Part shown: positions 16,583 through 24,605 of the stretch, in pieces
How positions within the stretch are numbered: position 1 is the first letter of the stretch
How the letters are laid out: every line of letters begins with the position of its first letter
Source of the DNA: Burkholderiaceae bacterium
Lineage (GTDB): Bacteria; Pseudomonadota; Gammaproteobacteria; Burkholderiales; Burkholderiaceae
DNA length: 41,547 nucleotides
Reading direction: 5' to 3'
Assembly: GCA_947452535.1 (NCBI GenBank)
Contig: CANGCM010000002.1
Span: 1-41,547 of the forward strand
The notes under the pieces: model-generated
What the model was told of the DNA's origin: nothing
What the model saw: only the letters and a program-made list of their open reading frames with translations
The model's database searches: none
Translations under genes and position numbers: made by a program

Positions 16583-17362
16583 TTATCTAGTCTTGGCTAG
16601 AATTTTTTCCCGAACGCGACGGGCATTTTCTGCCGCATTCGATTGATCGTTAATGTGATGGAAGAGGTGTAGTACTTCAGTTGACCATGACCCCGATTTA
16701 CGAATCAAACCTCTATTTTGTAATCGAAAGACAAAGTCAGCGTCTTCATGACCCCAGCCTGTCATAGTTTCATCAAATCCGCCGATGGCGAGTGCATCTT
16801 CTTTCCAGCAGGCCATATTGCAGCCTTTAATGCGACGCCAGACAAACTTTTTATAGTTTCTCCAGGATCCATCTCCCAACTTGATTTTGAGTGGCCAGTA
16901 TTTATTAATTCCGCCGGATAGGCGAAAGTTAAGTAAGTTGCTCGCAAAGCGTTTGAAGTCCCAATGACTCCAGGAGAGTAGTTGCCTTGTCAGCTTGTTA
17001 TTGAGTAAGACTCTGCTACCAGTAATCACATAGCCTGCTTGAGATAACTTTCTATGCTCCGCAACAAAGTCTGGTTGAACAATGCAATCACCATCTAAAA
17101 AGATGAGGTAGTCGCCACGTGCCACCTCGATTGCTTGATTAAGAATACGGGTCTTACGAAAACCCTGATCCTCTTGCCATAGGTGGGTAATCTTGATGGG
17201 GAGCCCAGGTTGAATGGTTTCTACCAGAATTTTGGTCTCGCTAGAAGACCCATCATCGGCAATGATGATTTCAAAATCAAGGTCTCTTTGAGTGCCAAGT
17301 GACTCAAGACATAACTTCAGCGCTTGCGGCCAGTTATAGGTGGCCAAAAGAATAGAAATCAT
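16583..17362 (-). CDS. Glycosyltransferase family 2 with galactosyltransferase-type C-terminal domain
   Basis: This 259-residue GT-A fold sugar transferase is probably involved in LPS core or surface glycan synthesis. MISILLATYNWPQALKLCL is the standard N-terminus, IIADDGSSSET holds the nucleotide-binding Asp pair (about residue 35), and LIFLDGDCIVQPDF carries the DxD metal motif (about residue 89). The GCNMACWKEDALAIGGFDE block followed by MTGWGHEDADFVFRL (about residues 185-220) is the Glyco_transf_7C domain. This domain is also found in chondroitin-type and animal galactosyltransferases. Its ATG overlaps the upstream gene's stop by four bases. Donor and acceptor cannot be assigned. Confidence 0.88.
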   Translation of the reverse strand: MISILLATYNWPQALKLCLESLGTQRDLDFEIIIADDGSSSETKILVETIQPGLPIKITHLWQEDQGFRKTRILNQAIEVARGDYLIFLDGDCIVQPDFVAEHRKLSQAGYVITGSRVLLNNKLTRQLLSWSHWDFKRFASNLLNFRLSGGINKYWPLKIKLGDGSWRNYKKFVWRRIKGCNMACWKEDALAIGGFDETMTGWGHEDADFVFRLQNRGLIRKSGSWSTEVLHLFHHINDQSNAAENARRVREKILAKTR

Positions 17363-18141
17363 TTCCTGTGATGATCTTTGGGATTATTTGCATCTTGGTG
17401 CAGTTGCCATAACTTCATATAGCGATAGTAAGTGCCTTGCCCGTTAGAAATTGCCAAAGCAAAGCCCTGGGTGCCATCCAAAAATCCAGCGCGCATGAAA
17501 TAGGTGCGTACAAAAGCCCAGATGCCATGCAGCACTGCTTTCAGGGGGGTACTGGTTTTGCCTTTAGCAAAAGCCTGCTCTGCCGAGGCTGTTGAGTAGC
17601 GATCAAGCTTTTGCAGGACTTGGGAGTAATTCATGAAACTGTAGTGCAACATAGGATTTTCGAGTTTGGCCACTTGACCATCAGGAATCAGGCGCTCATG
17701 CACTAGATCATCTGAGAAGCGTGCAGTGCCCCGTTTGAATAGTCTATCGACATAATCTGGGCTCCAGCCAGAGTGGCGAATAAATCGACCGCAGTACCAA
17801 GAAAGGCGCGGAATCGCAAAACAGTCCACTTTGGCGGAATGATGAATGGCTGTCAGAATTTCGCTTCTCAGGGCTGGCGTAAGGCGTTCATCTGCATCTA
17901 TGGATAAAACCCAGTCACTGGTTGCCAAGTCTAGGGCGCGGTTCTTTTGGGGGCCAAAACCCGGCCAATCTGCCGGTTGAGTAATGACGGCGCCATGGTT
18001 TTTAGCGATTTCTAGGGTGCGATCGGTGCTATTAGTGTCGACGACCACGATTTGTTGGGCAATCCCTTCTAGGGAGCTCAAACAATCGGCCAAATTGGCC
18101 TCTTCATTGCGAGTGATGAGTATGACGGATAAGGTGGGCAT
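17359..18141 (-). CDS. Glycosyltransferase family 2, WaaE/KdtX-like LPS core glucosyltransferase
   Basis: This 260-residue family-2 transferase is similar in plan to WaaE, which adds beta-glucose to heptose I of the LPS inner core. SVILITRNEEANLADCL opens the protein. VVVDTNSTDRT (about residue 33) is the nucleotide site, PGFGPQKNRAL (about 60) and VLSIDADERL (about 78, DAD metal motif) are characteristic of the WaaE group, and SWYCGRFIRHSGWSPDYVDRLFKR (shortened here as residues about 115-138) is the acceptor-side block. It is the first gene of a three-gene minus-strand unit and is divergent from msbA with 10 bases between starts. The joint location with an MsbA flippase supports an LPS role. 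The exact linkage is inferred. Confidence 0.87.
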   Translation of the reverse strand: MPTLSVILITRNEEANLADCLSSLEGIAQQIVVVDTNSTDRTLEIAKNHGAVITQPADWPGFGPQKNRALDLATSDWVLSIDADERLTPALRSEILTAIHHSAKVDCFAIPRLSWYCGRFIRHSGWSPDYVDRLFKRGTARFSDDLVHERLIPDGQVAKLENPMLHYSFMNYSQVLQKLDRYSTASAEQAFAKGKTSTPLKAVLHGIWAFVRTYFMRAGFLDGTQGFALAISNGQGTYYRYMKLWQLHQDANNPKDHHRK

Positions 18142-18151
18142 AATTCATTAT

Positions 18152-19915
18152 ATGAATGCTCAAGACCGTACCGCCCTAAATCGCTTAATTCAGTATCTCA
18201 AGCCCCATATTCGCTTGATTATGGGCTCACTTGTGGCCATGGCCTTAGTTGCTGGCGCTGAAACATCCATTCCGGCTTTGATGAAGCCTTTGCTGGATAA
18301 GGGATTTACGGGGCAACTCGATAGCAAGCTTTGGCAGGTGCCGGTATTTTTGGTGGGCCTCGCTGTAGTTAGGGGGTTGGCCCAGTTTCTTTCTGGTTAC
18401 TTGCTGAACCGGGTGATTAATGCCGTGTTGCTGAAGTTGCGTCAGCAGATGTTTCAAACGCTCTTACACGCAAAAACCACTTTCTTTCAGCAGAATTCAG
18501 CTTCTAGCTTAATAAATGCAGTGGTGTTTGAAGTGAATAATGTGCTGTCTATTATGGGCGGGATGTTGATTAACCTGGTTAGAGACTCTCTGACAGTGGT
18601 GGGTTTGATTGGGTACTTGATCTATTTGAACTGGCAATTGACATTATTGGTGCTGTTCATTTTCCCCATCATTGCCTACATCATGAGCAAGATTAATAAG
18701 CGTTTACGTAGTCTCAATCGCGAACAACAAAGCTTAACTAGTGAGCTTGCCTACATCGTTGAAGAAGCTGCCGCTGGTTATAAGATAGTCAAAGTGCATG
18801 GCGCAGAAGGATACGAGATGCGCCGCTTTATGGATAAAGCCGACCGACTCCGCCAATTTGCTTTGAAGGCTGCGGTGGCTGGTGGACTCAATCAGCCGAT
18901 TACCCAACTCGTTGCCTCGATGGCACTCTCTCTGGTGTTAGTGATTGCTTTGATGCAATCAGCCTCTCAGGGAACTACGGTGGGTGGTTTTGCTGCTTTC
19001 ATTACAGCGATGTTGTTGGTAATTTCACCGATCAAACATTTGGCTGATATTAATCAGCCATTACAGCGCGGTCTTACTGCTGCAGAAATGATTTTCTCTC
19101 TTATGGATCAACCCTTTGAAGAGAATGAATCTCGCAAAGAAAATATGAAGCCTCTTAGCAAGGCTAAGGGTGCCATACGATTCGAGGATGTGGGCTTCTC
19201 ATATCAACAAGAGGTAGGGCGAAAAGATGCGCTCAGTCACGTGAATTTGGACATACGCCCCGGTGAAGTAGTCGCATTTGTTGGGCCGTCTGGTGGCGGT
19301 AAATCTACCCTAGTGAATTTATTGCCCCGCTTCTTTAAGCCTACTAGCGGACAAATTTACTTGGATGATATTTCGCTTGAAGACATTATTCTTGGGGATC
19401 TACGTAAGCAAATTGCCTTTGTAAGTCAGGACGTCATTTTATTTAACGACAGTATTGCTGCAAACGTAGCCTATGGTGCAGTAAATTCAGAAAACGTCGA
19501 TCGTGGGCGTGTAATTGAGGCTCTCGAAGCTGCCAACTTATCTGCCCTCATGAAAGAATTGCCTGAGGGTATTGATACGCAGATCGGCGATAACGGCAAC
19601 CGCCTGTCGGGTGGCCAGCGTCAGCGTTTAGCGATCGCTAGAGCGATTTATAAGGACGCACCTATTCTCATCCTAGATGAAGCCACTTCGGCATTAGATT
19701 CTGAGTCCGAGCGTCAGGTACAAGATGCTCTAGAGCGTTTGATGGCTGGAAGAACTACTTTAGTGATTGCTCACCGCCTCTCAACGATTGAGCATGCTAA
19801 TCGTATTGTGGTGCTGGAGCATGGACATGTGATTGAAAATGGCTCACATGAAGAGTTGATTGCCAAGGATGGCCTCTATGCCAACCTGCATCGCATTCAG
19901 TTTTCGAATGCTTAA
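18152..19915 (+). CDS. msbA: Lipid A export ABC transporter MsbA (fused permease/ATPase)
   Basis: MsbA is the homodimeric inner-membrane flippase that moves lipid A-core to the periplasmic face, feeding the Lpt system; lptF and lptG are also in this window. The call starts at ATG 18152, giving 587 residues (E. coli 582). The reading frame stays open upstream to 17984, but that part overlaps the divergent glycosyltransferase and does not look like MsbA. Six membrane segments lie in residues about 25-320. The nucleotide-binding domain has Walker A GPSGGGKST (about 379), signature LSGGQRQR (about 483), Walker B ILILDEATSALD (about 502) and the IAHRLSTIE H-loop (about 538). No glycosyltransferase is fused. 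The gene converges on rng with a 7-base gap. Confidence 0.96.
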   Translation: MNAQDRTALNRLIQYLKPHIRLIMGSLVAMALVAGAETSIPALMKPLLDKGFTGQLDSKLWQVPVFLVGLAVVRGLAQFLSGYLLNRVINAVLLKLRQQMFQTLLHAKTTFFQQNSASSLINAVVFEVNNVLSIMGGMLINLVRDSLTVVGLIGYLIYLNWQLTLLVLFIFPIIAYIMSKINKRLRSLNREQQSLTSELAYIVEEAAAGYKIVKVHGAEGYEMRRFMDKADRLRQFALKAAVAGGLNQPITQLVASMALSLVLVIALMQSASQGTTVGGFAAFITAMLLVISPIKHLADINQPLQRGLTAAEMIFSLMDQPFEENESRKENMKPLSKAKGAIRFEDVGFSYQQEVGRKDALSHVNLDIRPGEVVAFVGPSGGGKSTLVNLLPRFFKPTSGQIYLDDISLEDIILGDLRKQIAFVSQDVILFNDSIAANVAYGAVNSENVDRGRVIEALEAANLSALMKELPEGIDTQIGDNGNRLSGGQRQRLAIARAIYKDAPILILDEATSALDSESERQVQDALERLMAGRTTLVIAHRLSTIEHANRIVVLEHGHVIENGSHEELIAKDGLYANLHRIQFSNA

Positions 19916-19950
19916 TCAATGATTAGCTGAGAACGATATCGTATTGTTCT
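19910..19950. terminator. Two adjacent short hairpins at the msbA / rng convergent junction
   Basis: The first hairpin (19910-19927) covers both stop codons: GC plus TAATC pairs with GATTA plus GC around a 3-base loop, with one bulged T. The second (19930-19950) pairs AGAACGAT with ATTGTTCT, eight pairs including one G-U, around a 5-base loop, inside the 3' end of rng. Neither is followed by a U-run. Terminator or mRNA-end function is inferred only. Confidence 0.35.
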
Positions 19951-21386
19951 TGTCGGAAGCTGCCTTCGGCCTGTAGTTTAATAGGCTTATTAATAAAGTC
20001 TCCTAGCTGTGCTAAGAATTGATTCTCCTCTTCAAGAAAGAGGTCGATGACATCGGGGGCCGCTACGATCCTAAATTCGCGGGGATTAAATTGACGATGC
20101 TCACGCACGATCTCACGTAGAATTTCGTAACAAATAGTCTGCGCTGTTTTTATTTCACCCTTGCCTTGGCAGGTAAGGCAAGGCTCGCAGGTTATGTGGG
20201 CCAGTGATTCGCGAGTCCGCTTGCGCGTCATTTCCACTAGGCCTAATGAAGAAAAGTCATTCACTGATGTGCGAGCATGATCGCGCTCTAAATTGCGTTT
20301 GAGTTCATGTAAGACGGATTCTTGGTGCTCTTTATTGAGCATATCAATAAAATCAATGATGATGATGCCGCCCAGATTGCGTAAGCGCAGTTGTCGTGCA
20401 ATCGCCTGAGCTGCTTCCAGGTTCGTTTTATAAACTGTGTCATCCAGATTACGTGCACCCACATAGCTGCCAGTGTTCACATCAATGGTGGTCATTGATT
20501 CTGTTTGATCAATCATCAGGTAGCCCCCAGATTTGAGGTCAACTCTTCTACCAAGTGCCTTATTAATTTCGGCATCCACATCAAACAAATCAAATAGGGC
20601 GCGCTCACCACGATGGAGCGTCAGCTTATCCAAAAGATTGGGCATGTAGAGCGTGGCGAATCCTTTGAGTTTTTCAAAGTTCTCTGCCGAGTCCACCCGA
20701 ATTTTTGTAGTTTCTTCGCTGGCCACATCACGTAATACGCGCTCAGCAAGACTGAGATCTTGATACAGCAAGCTCGGTGCAGCCTGATGGTTCACGGCCT
20801 CCCTGATCCTTTCCCAGGTGGTACGAAGGTAATGCATATCATGCTGTAACTCAGTATCGCTGGCATCTTGGGCGCTAGTCCGGATAATCACGCCACCTTT
20901 TTCATCATCAGGCATGAGCCCTGCAAGGCGCGCTTTAATCGCTTCACGCTCTTCAGGTTGATCAATTCTTTGCGATACACCAATGTATTTTTCGCTGGCG
21001 GCATCGCTACCTGCTGGTGGCAGGTAAACCAAATTGCGACCAGCAATACTCAGTTGAGTCGTTAGTCGAGCGCCTTTAGTGCCCAGTGGATCCTTGAGCA
21101 CTTGCACTAAGACATTTTGCCCCTCGAAAAGTAATTTTTCGATTTGTGCTTGTGGGTTGTTTTGGGTGATGTCGGCAACGTGTATGAACGCGGTACGCTC
21201 CAAACCCACTTCAATAAAGGCAGATTGCATGCCGGGAAGTACTCGCACTACTTTCGCTAAATAGATGTTGCCAACAATACCCCGTTGACGAGTGCGCTCG
21301 ATCTGAAGTTCCTGAACCGCCCCTTGCTGAATGAGTGCCACCCGTGTTTCTTGGGGTGTGATGTTGATCAGAATTTCTTCATTCAT
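19923..21386 (-). CDS. rng: Ribonuclease G
   Basis: This endoribonuclease processes the 5' end of 16S rRNA and degrades mRNAs. The 487 residues match E. coli RNase G (489), so this is the short form without the long RNase E scaffold. An S1 RNA-binding domain lies at about residues 35-125 (GNIYLAKVVRVLPGMQSAF). The RNase H-like and DNase I-like regions follow, with the catalytic Asp residues in TTIDVNTGSYVG (about 300) and IIIIDFIDM (about 345). The zinc-link cysteines are CEPCLTC (about 402). The start at 21386 overlaps the maf stop in an ATGA. It is the last gene of the yebC-to-rng run and converges on msbA. Confidence 0.97.
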   Translation of the reverse strand: MNEEILINITPQETRVALIQQGAVQELQIERTRQRGIVGNIYLAKVVRVLPGMQSAFIEVGLERTAFIHVADITQNNPQAQIEKLLFEGQNVLVQVLKDPLGTKGARLTTQLSIAGRNLVYLPPAGSDAASEKYIGVSQRIDQPEEREAIKARLAGLMPDDEKGGVIIRTSAQDASDTELQHDMHYLRTTWERIREAVNHQAAPSLLYQDLSLAERVLRDVASEETTKIRVDSAENFEKLKGFATLYMPNLLDKLTLHRGERALFDLFDVDAEINKALGRRVDLKSGGYLMIDQTESMTTIDVNTGSYVGARNLDDTVYKTNLEAAQAIARQLRLRNLGGIIIIDFIDMLNKEHQESVLHELKRNLERDHARTSVNDFSSLGLVEMTRKRTRESLAHITCEPCLTCQGKGEIKTAQTICYEILREIVREHRQFNPREFRIVAAPDVIDLFLEEENQFLAQLGDFINKPIKLQAEGSFRQEQYDIVLS

Positions 21387-22006
21387 ATGCGGGCAACTTT
21401 GGCGAAATCTAATAATTGGTTCACTTCATAGATAGGTAAGCCCATGATACCGCTATAACTGCCTTTAATTGATGGAATGAATGCGCTCCCCAACCCTTGG
21501 ATTCCATAGGCGCCAGCCTTGCCGAAGGGTTCGCCACTACTAATATAGCTGGCAATTACCTCTGAAGTGAGGTGCGCAAATTCCACTTCGGATACTTGCA
21601 CCAAAGAGAGGGGCTGAGTTTCGGGATCAATTATCAGTACGACAGCGCTTAATACTTCATGCACCTTACCGCTGAGCATTTGTAGAATCCGTGCAGCATC
21701 AGCAGCATCGACAGGTTTTCCGAGGATCTCGCTATCAGAGTGGCCGGGTAGACTCACAGTAGTATCTGCGCACAAAATAGGTGCCCAAGGTTTACCGCTT
21801 TTTTGCCAGCGCGCTAATGCAATAGCACTTTTAGCCAAGGTCACACGCTGAACATAGTCCCGAACTTTTTCATTGGGGAGAGGTATTTCTAGGGTTTCGG
21901 TATCTTCGCCAGGCGCTGCAATCAGCATCTCAAATTGCACGCCCATTTGCTTGAGTAATTCTTGGCGCCTGGGGCTTTGTGATGCAAGATAGATATAAGA
22001 AAACAT
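21383..22006 (-). CDS. maf: Maf-family nucleoside triphosphate pyrophosphatase
   Basis: Maf proteins hydrolyse non-canonical or modified nucleoside triphosphates (dTTP/UTP or m7GTP class) to monophosphates. The 207-residue protein has the N-terminal LASQSPRRQELLKQMG signature with the Ser-Arg-Arg phosphate site (residues about 8-22). CADTTVS (about 75) supplies the catalytic Asp, followed by ILGKPVDAADA. SYISSGEPFGKAGAYGIQGLG (residues about 150-170) matches the YhdE dTTP/UTP subgroup, where the spacing around GEPxGKAGxYxIQG is conserved. The N-terminal loop insertion with GEDTETLEIP is also typical. Translation is coupled to rng through an ATGA overlap; the rlmH stop is 7 bases upstream. Confidence 0.94.
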   Translation of the reverse strand: MFSYIYLASQSPRRQELLKQMGVQFEMLIAAPGEDTETLEIPLPNEKVRDYVQRVTLAKSAIALARWQKSGKPWAPILCADTTVSLPGHSDSEILGKPVDAADAARILQMLSGKVHEVLSAVVLIIDPETQPLSLVQVSEVEFAHLTSEVIASYISSGEPFGKAGAYGIQGLGSAFIPSIKGSYSGIMGLPIYEVNQLLDFAKVARI

Positions 22007-22013
22007 GGCTGTT

Positions 22014-22457
22014 TTACTCTCGATGATAGGGATGGCCTTGCAAAATAGTCCACGCTCTATAGAGTTGCTCTACCAATAAAACCCTGGCCATCGCATGTGG
22101 CAGGGTAAGGCTGGATAGACGCCACATGGCTTGGGCATTTTCTTTGAGGCTAGGATCAAGCCCATCCGCGCCTCCAATTAAAAAGGTGATATCAACACCT
22201 TCTTGACGCCAGTTTGCTAGCTGAGTGGCTACATTTTGAGTGGTTTGATCTTTGCCTCGCTCATCCAGAGCAATAACACGAGAGCTCTTGGGAATGGCCG
22301 CCGCTATTTTGATTGCTTCCTTAGCTGGCGTCAGGTCTGGTTTAATTTCTTTAATTTCTATACTGCAATCAGTGGGCATGCGCTTGATGTAATCATGCGT
22401 TGCAGTAGCAACCCATTCTGGCATTTTGTGACCAACAGAAACAATCGTTAAGCGCAT
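22014..22457 (-). CDS. rlmH: 23S rRNA pseudouridine-1915 N3-methyltransferase RlmH
   Basis: RlmH is a small SPOUT-class methyltransferase that methylates pseudouridine 1915 in helix 69 of 23S rRNA in assembled 70S ribosomes. The protein has 147 residues (usual 155). The SAM-binding trefoil knot includes LDERGKDQTTQ (about residue 74), FLIGGADGLDP (about 94) and LPHAMARVLLVEQLYRAW (about 122). The invariant C-terminal YHRE is present. It lies 10 bases behind rsfS in the same order as in most beta- and gammaproteobacteria. Confidence 0.97.
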   Translation of the reverse strand: MRLTIVSVGHKMPEWVATATHDYIKRMPTDCSIEIKEIKPDLTPAKEAIKIAAAIPKSSRVIALDERGKDQTTQNVATQLANWRQEGVDITFLIGGADGLDPSLKENAQAMWRLSSLTLPHAMARVLLVEQLYRAWTILQGHPYHRE

Positions 22458-22467
22458 CGTTCAAGAA

Positions 22468-22860
22468 TTACTCTTCGTCATCCTCAGACTTGCTTGCCTT
22501 CGCTAAGCCTTTGTCAGCTGCTAATTTGACACGCACTGGTTTAGCTCCCCACATGCCCTCTAGTTGATAATAGGCTCGTAGTGCGGGTTGCAAGATGTGA
22601 ACCACGATATCGCCGCAATCGACGAGTACCCATTCACCCGTTTCCAGGCCTTCCACGGAAATCACTTCACCACCCTTGGCATTGACCTCTTCTTTAACGG
22701 ACATCGCCAAGGATCTCGTCTGGCGATTGCTGGTACCGGTTGCAATAATGACTCGGTCAAATAGATCGCTAAGCTTGGTGGTGTCATAAACGCGAATATC
22801 TTGAGCTTTGACGTCTTCAAGTGCATTAATCACGACGCGTTGTAATTTTGATAATTCCAT
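22468..22860 (-). CDS. rsfS: Ribosome silencing factor RsfS
   Basis: RsfS binds ribosomal protein L14 and blocks joining of the 30S and 50S subunits during starvation. The 130-residue protein contains the family core: ALEDVKAQDIRVYDT (about residue 13), DRVIIATGTSNRQTRSLA (about 34), GLETGEWVLVDCGDIVVHI (about 77) and the YYQLEGMWG end (about 98). A charged tail rich in Lys, Asp and Glu follows. The start is ATG at 22860. A 55-base gap from nadD, larger than others in this unit and T-rich in the minus-strand leader complement, may hold a weak internal promoter, but I cannot identify boxes. Confidence 0.96.
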   Translation of the reverse strand: MELSKLQRVVINALEDVKAQDIRVYDTTKLSDLFDRVIIATGTSNRQTRSLAMSVKEEVNAKGGEVISVEGLETGEWVLVDCGDIVVHILQPALRAYYQLEGMWGAKPVRVKLAADKGLAKASKSEDDEE

Positions 22861-22915
22861 ATTTTCTTTAATTTTTTTCTGAGATATTTTGTATATAGGG
22901 TTGATCTTAGTCTGA

Positions 22916-23620
22916 TTACTTATAGAGACCCAGATTTGTAATGATTTCTAGAGTGTGAGAGGGGATCTGCTCAGATCCAATCATGCCCCTAGACGTGCTT
23001 TTAAGCTGATTTCGCAGATTGGTTGAAGAAAGGTCTACTGAAAGACTCTTATCAAGATAGATGCGGCCAAATGGGCTTTTTTCAAGGAGATTCGGATCAA
23101 AATATTGGTGCTTTTCTAATAAAACCTTTATTTCCGGATGCATTTCTAAGGAAAGTTCATGGTGAGGTCTGCTTGCTACTGCAAGATTCACATAACTTAA
23201 CAATTGATCCCAAGAGTTCCAGGAGGATAGGTTGAGGAGAGAGTCAGCCCCCATTAACCAGGTCAGGCTAGCGTCAACTCCAAAACGCGCTCTGAGGTCC
23301 CTAACAGTATCAATGGCATAGCTCGGACCAGCGCGATCGATCTCCATACGATCAATACCAATTTGAGTGGGAATGTTTAAATAGAGAAATGCCCTTGCCA
23401 AATCAATGCCGGCGGCCTCAGTCATCTGCAGACGTACTTTTGCAGGAGTAATGTCAGATTCTTTCTGCCAAGGTTCCCCGCTAGGAATGAGTAGCAATTC
23501 ATCGAGATGCAAGAGTTTGGAAAAATGCGTTGCTAGTTTCAGATGACCAAGATGAGGTGGGTCAAATGTCCCGCCCAGAATACCAATCTTTTTTTGGGGG
23601 GCTAAGTCGATAGCACTCAA
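22916..23620 (-). CDS. nadD: Nicotinate-nucleotide adenylyltransferase NadD
   Basis: NadD converts nicotinate mononucleotide and ATP to deamido-NAD. The 234-residue protein has the nucleotidyltransferase motif GILGGTFDPPHLGHL (about residues 13-27) and the closing SSTNLRNQLK, equivalent to the ISSTxIR motif (about 198). WLMGADSLLNLSSWNSW (about 119-135) is the substrate region. The only start before the core motif is TTG at 23620, located one base after the hemF stop. Translation is probably reinitiated from hemF. It is followed by rsfS in the standard order. Confidence 0.95.
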   Translation of the reverse strand: MSAIDLAPQKKIGILGGTFDPPHLGHLKLATHFSKLLHLDELLLIPSGEPWQKESDITPAKVRLQMTEAAGIDLARAFLYLNIPTQIGIDRMEIDRAGPSYAIDTVRDLRARFGVDASLTWLMGADSLLNLSSWNSWDQLLSYVNLAVASRPHHELSLEMHPEIKVLLEKHQYFDPNLLEKSPFGRIYLDKSLSVDLSSTNLRNQLKSTSRGMIGSEQIPSHTLEIITNLGLYK

Positions 23621-23621
23621 T

Positions 23622-24557
23622 TTAGGCTAGCCAGTCACGAGGCTTGAGATAGTAATCATAGAGTTTGGCTTCTGGTGTACCTGGTTTAGGTTGCCAGTTG
23701 TACCACCATTGGACTACCGGTGGCATGGACATCAGAATGGATTCGGTGCGCCCACCAGAGTTCAGGCCAAAAATGGTGCCGCGGTCAAAGATGAGGTTGT
23801 ACTCAACATAACGACCGCGACGATATTCTTGGAAGGCTTTTTCTTCAGTGGTGAAGCTGTCTTGATAACGGCGCTCCACAATCGGCAGATAAGCATTGAT
23901 AAACGCATCTCCAACCGCACGCGTCATGGCAAAGCTTTGCTCAAAGCCGAGACTGTTGAAGTCATCAAAAAAGATGCCACCAATACCACGAGGTTCCTCA
24001 CGGTGCTTTAAGTAAAAATATTCATCACACCATTTTTTAAAGCGGGGATGTAGATCTTCACCGAATGGATCTAACGCATCTTTAGCTGTCTGGTGAAAGT
24101 GCCTGCAATCCTCATCTACACCATAGTAAGGCGTGAGATCAAAGCCGCCACCAAACCACCAAACCGGCTCTTTATCAGGAGCCTGAGCGATGAAGCAGCG
24201 CACATTCATATGCGTGGTTGGCGCCTTAGGGTTATTGGGATGAAACACTACAGAAACGCCCATCGCTTCAAAGCTACGCCCTGCAAGCTCCGGACGTTGG
24301 TGTGATGCAGAAGGAGGCATCTGATCGCCACGAACGTGTGAAAAGCCTACGCCCCCTTTTTCTAAAATCTTGCCACCATCCAAAGTGCATGTCCGACCAT
24401 AGCCCTTTAACTTGCTGTCTTCGGGCTTCTCCCAGGCATCCACCAAAAACGCCTTGCCATCGAGGGCACTCATCGCCGTAGTAATGCGATTTTGTAAGCC
24501 TAAAAAATAATCCTTTAAGACCGTAATATTGATTTGGGTATGCTCGGCAGATGACAA
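23622..24557 (-). CDS. hemF: Oxygen-dependent coproporphyrinogen III oxidase HemF
   Basis: HemF uses O2 to decarboxylate coproporphyrinogen III to protoporphyrinogen IX in haem synthesis. The 311-residue length is normal. Key blocks are [19 protein letters not shown] (about residues 67-85), HMNVRCFIA and [13 protein letters not shown] (about 118-146), [14 protein letters not shown] (about 168) and [18 protein letters not shown] (about 245). The start is TTG at 24557, because no ATG or GTG lies between an upstream stop and the core. TTG starts on both hemF and nadD are noted as a finding. The gene is 48 bases behind purD. Confidence 0.97.
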   Translation of the reverse strand: MSSAEHTQINITVLKDYFLGLQNRITTAMSALDGKAFLVDAWEKPEDSKLKGYGRTCTLDGGKILEKGGVGFSHVRGDQMPPSASHQRPELAGRSFEAMGVSVVFHPNNPKAPTTHMNVRCFIAQAPDKEPVWWFGGGFDLTPYYGVDEDCRHFHQTAKDALDPFGEDLHPRFKKWCDEYFYLKHREEPRGIGGIFFDDFNSLGFEQSFAMTRAVGDAFINAYLPIVERRYQDSFTTEEKAFQEYRRGRYVEYNLIFDRGTIFGLNSGGRTESILMSMPPVVQWWYNWQPKPGTPEAKLYDYYLKPRDWLA

Positions 24558-24605
24558 GAGTGACAGTTTCTTTTTTATGTGAGAGTTTGTATTAGTTTAT
24601 TCAAT

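Noticed and set aside
17984..18151. Upstream extension of the msbA reading frame by 56 codons
   Set aside because: It is antisense to the start of the WaaE-like gene, does not resemble an MsbA N-terminus, and ATG 18152 gives the family length.
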